Positions 1-5,814 of a stretch of DNA of 7,043 nt are shown one piece after another (positions within the stretch are counted from its first letter, which is position 1; each line of letters begins with the position of its first letter). Made by a program: the position numbers and the translations under genes. The notes beneath the pieces are model-generated. The model saw only the letters and a list, made by a program, of their open reading frames with translations. It was not told the origin of the DNA and did no database searches. The stretch is from JANQPX01 sp039197065 (GTDB lineage: Bacteria; Pseudomonadota; Alphaproteobacteria; Geminicoccales; Geminicoccaceae). Where the stretch lies: the NCBI GenBank assembly GCA_039197065.1, contig JBCCUL010000066.1:1-7043 (forward strand). Reading direction: 5' to 3'.

Positions 1-525
1 CACTTGCTTCAGGCTGCCTTATGCACGGCATCAGCTTCGGTCCTTACACCTGCATTTAGGGCAACCCGATCGCCGTATTGTCCGCTTATCCCCGGGCTTT
101 GAGCGTTTGGCGCCGACGGTCGAGGAAGAAGGGGAGTGCCAAAAGCTGATAAAGAGATAGTATTCCTTTTGCAGAGCGAGTCCAAAGTGGACCTTAGGAT
201 GATAGAAAGACCAAAGCGCCGTCTGAACCAACTTATTCATCGGAACCGGTCAATTCCAGTCACCAAGAGTAAGCTTCAATTTATTGCCGATGTTGAAGCT
301 TGTGTGTATCGATCGATATCGACAAATAAGAAATAATATGGGCCAAGTGCTCTTAGAAGTATGGATGAGACGCCGCGCGGTTGCATTTCGACAAAGCCTT
401 GACATGTTATCGCTCTGCTAGAGTTCACGTTCGCCTGGTCCGCCGATGGACTGACCGAAAAGTGAAGAATCTTCGTCCTGCATCGGCTTGATCCAAGTCG
501 GTGTTATCGCTGCAAACATCTTCGA
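1..525. other. AT-richer left flank without a supportable gene
   Basis: This stretch lies beyond the 3' end of the phospholipase gene and is clearly richer in A and T than the rest, above all around 160-360. A plus-strand frame is open from the window edge to a TAG at 158-160 (about 52 codons, no start), so it could be the tail of a gene beginning outside the window; I recognise nothing in it. A second frame, GTG at 136 to TAA at 336 (66 codons, Lys/Arg-rich), has purines directly against the start rather than at normal spacing, and no recognisable motif. Two overlapping short palindromes (TCGATCGA at 309-316 and TCGATATCGA at 313-322) and a 10-bp direct repeat TGTTATCGCT (405-414 and 502-511) are present. 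No tRNA, transposase or convincing terminator with a T-run is visible. The phospholipase gene ends in TAA (526-528), and the weak CTTCG/CGAAG hairpin around that stop (520-536) lacks a T-run. Confidence 0.45.
271..301. repeat. Perfect 9-bp inverted repeat (stem-loop)
   Basis: AAGCTTCAA at 271-279 is the exact reverse complement of TTGAAGCTT at 293-301, with a 13-base loop that is mostly A/T. No T-run follows on either strand, so it is not a standard intrinsic terminator. It lies in the AT-rich left flank. An inverted repeat of this size is not rare by chance in 7 kb, so its function is open. Confidence 0.4.
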
Positions 526-2322
526 TTACGGCGAAGACATACCGTAGGTGCGGCAAACCTCCTCTAGTCGGTCAAGCGTGCCGGCGGTGTTCACGCAGTC
601 ATAGCCGCGCTCGATCATCTGATCGATGGCCTTCCAGCTCAGGATGCTGACCCCTGAAACGTCCGGGTAGAGGATGTGATCGGCGATCGCGTCGGCGCCG
701 CGGTTGTTGCTCTCGCCGGCGACGGTGGCGGAGCGCATCAGCACGCCGACGATCGAGGGCGAGGTCATCGACGGCAGCAGGCGCGCGCTGCCGGCCTCGC
801 AGACATTGGGATCGAGGGTGAAGCTGCCCTCGGCGCGGCCGACGTCGACGGCGATCACCGGGCCGAGATTGACCCGGACCATCTCGTCGACCGGCATGTT
901 GTTGATCAGCCCGCCGTCGACCAGCACGTCGCTACCGTTCAGAACGGGCGGCACCAGGCCCGGGATGGAGAGGCTGGCGCGGATCGCGTGCCAGACCGGA
1001 CCGCTGTCCAGGCGGACGGCGTCGCCGCCGGTGAGGTTGCTTGCCGTGCAGAAGAACGGCAGCCAGAGCGAGCAGGCTTCGGCATCCTGGAAATGCTCGT
1101 AGAGCAGCCTCGACAGCCTTCGGCCGCGGGCGAAAGAGTGGAGCGGAATCGTGTAGTCACCGACCGGATTGACGTCGATGAAGGTGGCTTGGAGGCGTTT
1201 TCGAAAGGCGTCGACGCTCCAGCCCATGGCGATGCCGCCGGCCAGCAGCGCTCCCATGCTGGTGCCGCCGATCTGATCGATCGGGATCCCCTGCTCTTGG
1301 ATCGCCTTGACCACGCCGAGATGGGCGAAACCCCGAGCACCGCCCCCAGAAAACACCAGGCCGACCGTGCGTCCGCCGGCGATACGGGCGAGACGCCCCC
1401 GGCCTTCGTCGCTGTCGAGCGCGACGTTCCAGCGGGTGCGCACCGAGATCTCGCGGGTCCAGAGCGGCGCTGGATCCGGCAGGGTGCGGTCTTCCGCCTG
1501 CAAGGTCACCAGATGGCAGACGCGACCACCTGCGAACTCGTTGAGGAAGGCGATCACCTCGTCGCCCGGCCGCGGATCCCCCGGCTTGACGATCAGCAGG
1601 ATAAGATCAGACTGACGGATGCAGAGCTGGGTCCAGCCGGAGCAGCCCCACTCGGCCAGATAAAGGAGGCCGTCGTGACGTTCCTCCTGATGGTGAAACC
1701 AGTCGGAGGTGTGCTCCGCGCAATCGGCCTCGACGATCCTGAGCGTGCCGGTCTCTTCCAATCCCGACGCCACAACCTGACGCAAGAACTCGAGCGGCAG
1801 GTCGGCGGACAGCGGTACGACGGCGACCGTCTTGACGGCCGGCTGCGGCTTTCGGCTGCGGGTCTCGTTGACCAGGCGGCGCGCGATCACGCGGGTGAGC
1901 GAGACGATCGACTGCGGGCTTTCGGCCATCAGCGTCTCGAATGCCGTGCGCCCGAGCATGATCAGCTCGGTGTCGCGCACCGCCCAGACACCCGCACTCC
2001 GGCGTTCGCCGGTGAGCACGCCAAGCTCGCCCACCACCTCGCCGGCGCCGATCTGGGCGACCGGTCGAAACGCGCCGGCAGCACCGTCGGCGATGCGGAT
2101 TTCCAGGCGGCCGGAGACGACCACATAGAGCGCGTCGCTCTCATCCCCCTCGGCGAAAAGCTGGCCGCCTGCGCGGATCGCGAGGCGGGTCAGGCGCCGT
2201 TCCAGGAGCGTCAGCGTGGCGTCGTCGATCTCCTTGAAGAAGTCGACGGCGCGCAACGTCAGGCCCACGTCCTCGGGCTGGTCAGGGTCGCGGAGGTCGC
2301 GCCCGGGTGTCGCCTGGCTCAT
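526..2322 (-). CDS. Cyclic-nucleotide-domain patatin phospholipase, NTE type
   Basis: Predicted serine hydrolase (598 aa) that removes acyl chains from phospholipids or lysophospholipids. Residues about 25-150 form a cyclic-nucleotide-binding domain with a phosphate-binding-cassette-like stretch: G98-E99-L100, then R108-S109-A110. Residues about 165-300 resemble the linker of neuropathy target esterase, including the W-x-Q-L-C-I-R-Q-S-D-L-I-L-L run at 230-243. The patatin domain follows (about 319-480): oxyanion loop GGGARG at 326-331, nucleophile Ser355 in G-T-S-M-G (353-357), and Asp469 in D-G-G, which together give the Ser-Asp dyad. No signal peptide or membrane span is evident, so it is probably cytoplasmic or peripheral to the inner membrane. 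The ATG at 2322 lies 7 bp after the dioxygenase stop with only a weak ribosome site, which suggests translational coupling. The patatin assignment is firm; cyclic-nucleotide binding and the exact lipid substrate are inferred. Confidence 0.93.
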   Translation of the reverse strand: MSQATPGRDLRDPDQPEDVGLTLRAVDFFKEIDDATLTLLERRLTRLAIRAGGQLFAEGDESDALYVVVSGRLEIRIADGAAGAFRPVAQIGAGEVVGELGVLTGERRSAGVWAVRDTELIMLGRTAFETLMAESPQSIVSLTRVIARRLVNETRSRKPQPAVKTVAVVPLSADLPLEFLRQVVASGLEETGTLRIVEADCAEHTSDWFHHQEERHDGLLYLAEWGCSGWTQLCIRQSDLILLIVKPGDPRPGDEVIAFLNEFAGGRVCHLVTLQAEDRTLPDPAPLWTREISVRTRWNVALDSDEGRGRLARIAGGRTVGLVFSGGGARGFAHLGVVKAIQEQGIPIDQIGGTSMGALLAGGIAMGWSVDAFRKRLQATFIDVNPVGDYTIPLHSFARGRRLSRLLYEHFQDAEACSLWLPFFCTASNLTGGDAVRLDSGPVWHAIRASLSIPGLVPPVLNGSDVLVDGGLINNMPVDEMVRVNLGPVIAVDVGRAEGSFTLDPNVCEAGSARLLPSMTSPSIVGVLMRSATVAGESNNRGADAIADHILYPDVSGVSILSWKAIDQMIERGYDCVNTAGTLDRLEEVCRTYGMSSP

Positions 2323-2329
2323 GGCTGCA

Positions 2330-4129
2330 TCACGTCGATCCCGCAGTCCGCCAGGGGAAGAAGGGGTTCAGCAGCCCCTCGATCGCCGGCGCCAGGGAGG
2401 GACAATGCCTGACGATGACGTCCTTGAAGTCGTTCTCGGTCACCCAGGCCATGCCCTCCGGCGTGTACACCTCGGGGCGGTAGTCGCTGGTGAAGAAGCG
2501 GTCGGATTTGAGACGCCGTGACGCCATCAGAATGAAGATCCGAAAGGCGGTGTCGCTGAACGCGAAGCCCGGCGGCGGCGCTTCGGCGAACATGCCGACC
2601 ATGGGATCGATCTTTTCGATGTCGCCGTCATAGATCTCGTTCAGCTCCTTTCGCCAGTGGTTGTCCGACGTCAGCGCCTCGATCGATGTCATCGGCGGCA
2701 TGCCGAGCAGGCGTCGGAACTGGTTGTAGCGCGGCACGCCCCGCTCGCGATCGCGGATGATGTCGATCGTCGCGATGTCGACGGTATCGCCGTCGTCCTG
2801 TCGGGTAAAGCGCCGAAGCTCGTTCGGGTAGTTGCCGAGGCAGATGGCGCCCGGCGGTTCGGTGCCGAGCGAGTAGAAGGCATCCTCGAACGATGCCTGA
2901 TCGTAGACGCCATGGGTCTCGCGCGCGGCGACCTGCTTCAAGCTGAGCTCGGTGATTTCCGTATCGTCCCCATGCCGCCGGATCGAAAAGCGGTCCGGTA
3001 TCAGCGGATGCATGCGGTAGACCGCGACGAACTCCTCGGTCATGGCGAATGGCACGGCGTGGTGATTGAGGTCCGAGCCCATGATCCCGCTCAGCACCTC
3101 GTTCCTGCTCACCCGACCATAGCGACGGTGAAGGCCTTCGCCGAGAACGCCCCACCAGTTGCCGCGCATGGCGCCCCAGAGTGCTGGCGTGTCGAGCAGG
3201 GCGGGCGTCCACTCGATAGTGTGGATCTTGGCGAGAAGGGCGGCGTTGATCAGGCGCGCCTTCTGGAACAGCCACTCGTCGTCACGGTCGGGATAAGTGG
3301 CCTTCAGCTCTAGGCAGATCGCATTGTGTTCGCGGTGAAAAAGCGTGTGCAGGAGGGAGAGGCCGAGCCACCAATTGTCGTTGAGCCCGGTGAGTTCCAG
3401 CCCGTCGGCATCGAGCTCCAGATGGCCGTCCTTCTTCACCTTGACCAGCCCGTCCTCGAAGCGGCGCATGGCATCCTGCTCGGCCTGTGAGCTGCCGTAG
3501 ATCTGCGACCCGTCCCACCAATGGGTCATGACGTTGCGGTAGGCGTCGCGGGACGCCCGGGTCGGCTCATCCTCGTCCGGCGCGAACTGGGTGCGCGGGA
3601 CACGCATCGGTCGCTCGTGCCAGTCGTCGTCGGGCGCGAGATCGACGTCGATCGGGTTGTGCTTCAGGTTCTTGCCGTGGCCGAACCAGTCATGGACCAT
3701 GAACTGTAGCCAGGCGGCCGCGAGCACGTTGATAGTGGACGCGGGCAGGAAGCTCTGCCTGGCGAGCAGACGGTTGCTGATCTCGCGCGGATCGGGCGAG
3801 AGCATCGCTTCGTCGTTCGCCGGGCAGGATTCGCTGAGCGGCACGTTCCGACCGAAGCGGGTGCCTGCCTGGCCGATGGTGGGATCACGGGGATCGTTGT
3901 AGCCGCCATCCGCCGTTCGTACCTCGCGGAAGGCTTCGGGGACGGGCTCAGGGCTGGCGCTTCGGTGGCGGTAGGTGTCGTAGAGGTTCTTCTGGCGCAT
4001 CTGACCGCGCAGGCCGACCAGGTTTGCGATCTGCAGCTTCGCGGTCGGCATGGTGTACCAGGGATGTCGCCGATTGATCCGGGCAAACAACCAGCCAAGC
4101 AGACGCTCGCTGAAGGGGATGGCTGACAT
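2330..4129 (-). CDS. Alpha-dioxygenase-like haem peroxidase (COX superfamily)
   Basis: Haem enzyme (599 aa) of the animal-peroxidase/cyclooxygenase superfamily, closest in motif to plant fatty-acid alpha-dioxygenases, which add O2 at C2 of free fatty acids to give 2-hydroperoxides. Visible signs: AGTRFGRNVP at 88-97; Gln142 and distal His146 in QFMVHDW, spaced like Gln203/His207 of COX; His303 and Thr308 in KIHTIEWT, the carboxylate-binding pair known in rice alpha-dioxygenase; Tyr371 and proximal His374 in YRMHPLIPD, spaced like COX Tyr385/His388; Arg544 in SDRFFTSDY, which fits the carboxylate-binding Arg. Length is slightly below the roughly 620-640 aa of plant enzymes. There is no signal peptide; a basic, aromatic N-terminus (about 8-45) may touch membrane. 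I chose ATG 4129 because AGGTGA lies 7 nt upstream; an upstream ATG at 4306 would overlap the lipoprotein gene and adds unrelated sequence. Family is firm, the reaction is inferred; a bacterial peroxidase of other specificity is the alternative. Confidence 0.9.
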   Translation of the reverse strand: MSAIPFSERLLGWLFARINRRHPWYTMPTAKLQIANLVGLRGQMRQKNLYDTYRHRSASPEPVPEAFREVRTADGGYNDPRDPTIGQAGTRFGRNVPLSESCPANDEAMLSPDPREISNRLLARQSFLPASTINVLAAAWLQFMVHDWFGHGKNLKHNPIDVDLAPDDDWHERPMRVPRTQFAPDEDEPTRASRDAYRNVMTHWWDGSQIYGSSQAEQDAMRRFEDGLVKVKKDGHLELDADGLELTGLNDNWWLGLSLLHTLFHREHNAICLELKATYPDRDDEWLFQKARLINAALLAKIHTIEWTPALLDTPALWGAMRGNWWGVLGEGLHRRYGRVSRNEVLSGIMGSDLNHHAVPFAMTEEFVAVYRMHPLIPDRFSIRRHGDDTEITELSLKQVAARETHGVYDQASFEDAFYSLGTEPPGAICLGNYPNELRRFTRQDDGDTVDIATIDIIRDRERGVPRYNQFRRLLGMPPMTSIEALTSDNHWRKELNEIYDGDIEKIDPMVGMFAEAPPPGFAFSDTAFRIFILMASRRLKSDRFFTSDYRPEVYTPEGMAWVTENDFKDVIVRHCPSLAPAIEGLLNPFFPWRTAGST

Positions 4130-4136
4130 GGTCTTT

Positions 4137-4142
4137 TCACCT
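4137..4142 (-). promoter_or_regulatory. Ribosome-binding site fixing the dioxygenase start
   Basis: On the minus strand AGGTGA sits 7 nt before the ATG at 4127-4129. This favours the shorter 599-residue protein over the longer frame from 4306, and the encoded N-terminus then matches the family. The surrounding 82-bp gap (4130-4211) also carries a short run of CGA triplets and no obvious terminator or promoter. Confidence 0.7.
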
Positions 4143-4211
4143 GTCGTCGAAGCTTGAGGATGATCGGCGGACAGCGGGCTTTTCGTCGTCGTCGTCGCGG
4201 GCGACCTGGTC

Positions 4212-4889
4212 TCAGGAACCCGACAGCGCCGCCTGCAGTCCGCCAGCGGCGGGGTTGCTGGCTTCACCGTCGATGACGATCGCGCGCGGCGTGACGCTGC
4301 CGCCATAATAGGCGACGTTCAGGCCGTCCCGCGGCACGGCTTTCGCCCCTTTGAGATTGATGCCCGCGAACAGGCCACGTTCAACCTCGGCGAAATAATA
4401 GACGTCCTGGAGCTGATCGCTCGAGAGCTGACCTTTCAGCCCTTCGGTGCCCGCCGCCACGCTCGCATTGGCACCGAGCTCGAGGCCGCCTTCGGTCAGA
4501 CGCTCGAGCGTCGCGTCATTGGTGACCACGAGGAGCACGTTCGACTGTTCGGCGCCGAACTGCAGGCCGTAGCTGGCAGCGCCGAAAGTATAAAATGCCG
4601 GGCTCGACCAGGAGCCGTCATCGAGGCGGCCGAGCAGAACGCCAGTGCCGCCTTCACCACCGACGAAGAAGGCAGCCTTGACGATGTCGGGATAGACGAT
4701 GACGCCTTTGGCCGACGACATCAGCCCCTTGATTGCGGTCGCCTCATCGCTGGTCATGAAGCGCTCAACCACGTTTTCGGCATCATCCACCACCGCCTGC
4801 GCTTCGGTGGCCGGATCGGATCGTGTGTTAACGGTGTTGCAGGATGCGAGAACGAGGGCGAGAAGCAGAGCTGTCGGGAAGATCCTCAT
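4212..4889 (-). CDS. SYLF/YSC84-domain lipoprotein
   Basis: Protein of 225 aa with a lipoprotein signal peptide: short basic start, hydrophobic core and lipobox L14-A-S-C17. Asn18 follows the cysteine, so there is no Asp inner-membrane retention signal and outer-membrane anchoring is likely. Residues about 55-200 match the SYLF (YSC84/DUF500) domain: K-G-V-I-V-Y-P at 61-67, G-G-E-G-G-T-G-V at 77-84, P-A-F-Y-T-F-G-A-A-S-Y-G at 97-108, and the late G-L-F-A-G-I-N-L-K-G stretch at 172-181. Eukaryotic members bind phosphoinositides and membranes; the role of bacterial members is poorly known. The ATG directly follows the TAG of the upstream gene, with GAAGG 8 nt before it inside that gene, so the two are probably co-translated. 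Its place beside a phospholipase and a fatty-acid dioxygenase suggests a lipid or envelope role, which is inference. The gene ends in TGA. Confidence 0.9.
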   Translation of the reverse strand: MRIFPTALLLALVLASCNTVNTRSDPATEAQAVVDDAENVVERFMTSDEATAIKGLMSSAKGVIVYPDIVKAAFFVGGEGGTGVLLGRLDDGSWSSPAFYTFGAASYGLQFGAEQSNVLLVVTNDATLERLTEGGLELGANASVAAGTEGLKGQLSSDQLQDVYYFAEVERGLFAGINLKGAKAVPRDGLNVAYYGGSVTPRAIVIDGEASNPAAGGLQAALSGS

Positions 4890-5369
4890 CTATTGCACCT
4901 TCACTTGATGGGCAAAGGCATCACCATCACTGATGGTGAGCTGGGTGAAGCCAAGCATTTTCAGGAGATCGAAGAAGTTGAGCTTGGCAGGTCCGACCTG
5001 CTTGAAGATCGGGGTGCCCCGGGCGAGCGACGTCAGGGCTGCGAGATGGGCACGGGCGCGGTAGAGGGTGTCGAGCACACCGTCTTCGAGAGCGACGATC
5101 AGAAGCTTCTCCGCCTCCGTACCCTTGGCGAAAACCGCGACACGCGGGGGATAGGGTCTCTCGAACATGGCGTTGGCAATGGTCACGACGAACCCGATCC
5201 GGCGCTCTCGATTGGTGCCCGAAAGCCTCGGCACTTCGGAAGCGTAGATCTCCGAACTCTTCGGCTCGGGGTAGTAGTAACCAGCATGCCGATCATCTGC
5301 ATGCGCCCCGCTCGCCGTGAACAGGCTGAGCGACAAAAGGAAAACCCGCCATCGTTGGAACTGAAACAA
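4890..5369 (-). CDS. Small exported protein of unknown function
   Basis: I cannot assign a function. From a TTG start at 5369 the product is 159 aa and begins with a clean Sec signal peptide: basic R6-W-R8, hydrophobic core at about 9-19, and A22-H-A24 before D25-D26, so cleavage after A24 is likely. The mature part is about 135 aa and soluble in character, with a tyrosine cluster YYYPEP near its start and a late F-F-D-L-L-K-M-L-G-F-T-Q-L-T segment. From memory, similar alphaproteobacterial exported proteins are sometimes labelled as molybdopterin-guanine dinucleotide synthesis proteins; I see no nucleotide-binding loop of that kind and a secreted protein would not fit, so I do not adopt that name. 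The frame is open back to an ATG at 5459, but that start has no ribosome site and would bury the signal peptide behind 30 residues. It is the first gene of the leftward cluster and abuts the lipoprotein gene. Confidence 0.8.
   Translation of the reverse strand: MFQFQRWRVFLLSLSLFTASGAHADDRHAGYYYPEPKSSEIYASEVPRLSGTNRERRIGFVVTIANAMFERPYPPRVAVFAKGTEAEKLLIVALEDGVLDTLYRARAHLAALTSLARGTPIFKQVGPAKLNFFDLLKMLGFTQLTISDGDAFAHQVKVQ
4898..4902 (-). promoter_or_regulatory. Ribosome-binding site inside the upstream gene's 3' end
   Basis: On the minus strand GAAGG lies 8 nt before the lipoprotein ATG and is embedded in the last codons of the exported-protein gene. With stop and start directly adjacent (TAG-ATG), it indicates translational coupling of the two genes. 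Confidence 0.6.
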
Positions 5370-5374
5370 AGAGC

Positions 5375-5380
5375 CCTCCC
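5375..5380 (-). promoter_or_regulatory. Strong ribosome-binding site for a TTG start
   Basis: On the minus strand GGGAGG is followed 5 nt later by TTG (5367-5369). The peptide from this TTG is a textbook signal peptide, whereas the in-frame ATG at 5459 and the GTG at 5432 have no purine-rich site before them. A short GATCGATCGAT run lies immediately upstream (5381-5391). Confidence 0.65.
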
Positions 5381-5544
5381 GATCGATCGATTGATGGAAG
5401 GCTAAGGAAAAGGGCCGGATTGGACGACGCACAGTGATGCAATTCTTCGTGATACGCATCGAAGGCGGCAGGCCCGATGCCGAAACTCTCGACCGTCCTT
5501 CGACCCGTCAAGGCATGAGCAAGATCATCGTCGCCAGCAAGAAG

Positions 5545-5562
5545 CAGCAGATACAGCTGCTG
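5545..5562. repeat. Inverted repeat CAGCAG-N6-CTGCTG
   Basis: CAGCAG (5545-5550) and CTGCTG (5557-5562) form perfect 6-bp arms around a 6-bp spacer, an 18-bp dyad of the size a dimeric regulator might bind. It lies between the divergent genes, nearer the leftward operon. A function is only a suggestion. Confidence 0.35.
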
Positions 5563-5588
5563 AAAACATACAGTGTGACAAAAAGACG

Positions 5589-5669
5589 ATCACTCCAGAT
5601 TTCCATTTCACATCACCACTCTCAATGACCAGCCGATATCCAAACGTTATGGGATGAATCACTCTCAAT
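5589..5669. repeat. Direct repeats ATCACTC / CACTCTCAAT, possible regulator sites
   Basis: CACTCTCAAT occurs exactly at 5617-5626 and 5660-5669, 43 bp apart (close to four helical turns). The sequence ATCACTC occurs at 5589-5595 and again as the left part of the second copy (5658-5664), so three related elements point the same way. AraC-family regulators typically bind direct repeats, and an AraC-family gene starts at 5815. Operator function is inferred. Confidence 0.4.
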
Positions 5670-5722
5670 CTTTCGAGAATTTGCGCAGTTTTGTCATGAT
5701 CTTGTCGAGCTTCCGGGCCGTA

Positions 5723-5734
5723 AACAGTTCTGTT
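5723..5734. repeat. Short inverted repeat AACAG-TT-CTGTT
   Basis: Perfect 5-bp arms around a 2-bp centre, about 80 bp upstream of the AraC-family start codon. The position would suit an autoregulatory site or a promoter-proximal element, but dyads this short are common by chance. Confidence 0.25.
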
Positions 5735-5801
5735 ACAACAATTCTGCGGAGGCACACCCTGGTCGAAATCGAACTAAACGGATGCCATTCTTCAATGCGG
5801 C

Positions 5802-5807
5802 GAGGAA
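5802..5807 (+). promoter_or_regulatory. Ribosome-binding site fixing the AraC-family start
   Basis: GAGGAA lies 7 nt before the ATG at 5815. The upstream in-frame ATG at 5782 has no site at normal distance: the GGAGG at 5748-5752 is 29 nt away from it. The 5815 start is therefore preferred. Confidence 0.65.
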
Positions 5808-5814
5808 TAGACCG

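Larger units (their letters stand above)
5370..5814. promoter_or_regulatory. Divergent intergenic control region
   Basis: About 445 bp separate the start of the leftward operon (5369) from the AraC-family gene (5815). It should hold promoters for both. A possible leftward -35, CTTGAC, reads on the minus strand near 5508-5513, but no good -10 follows at 17 bp, so I do not call a promoter. Candidate operator elements are listed separately: direct repeats between 5589 and 5669 and two short inverted repeats. No gene with coding character is visible here, although open frames cross it. Confidence 0.5.

Noticed and set aside
136..336. 66-codon GTG-initiated frame in the left flank
   Set aside because: Purine tract is directly against the GTG, with no proper spacing; the product is basic and matches nothing I recognise. 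It is kept only as a remark in the flank entry.
399..424. Promoter-like TTGACA with TAGAGT downstream
   Set aside because: The gap is only 14 bp and nothing recognisable lies downstream on the plus strand except the antisense side of the phospholipase gene.
676..2412. A 578-codon open frame on the plus strand opposite the phospholipase gene
   Set aside because: It is the antisense shadow of a GC-rich gene: compositionally skewed to Arg, Asp, Ala and Gly with no motif, while the minus-strand frame has full patatin and cyclic-nucleotide domains.
4130..4306. N-terminal extension of the dioxygenase from ATG 4306
   Set aside because: It would overlap the lipoprotein gene by 95 bp, encodes low-complexity sequence unlike the family, and the ATG at 4129 has a good ribosome site.
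5574..5594. CRP-like site TGTGA ... TCACT
   Set aside because: The half-sites are 11 bp apart, not the 6 bp needed for a CRP site.
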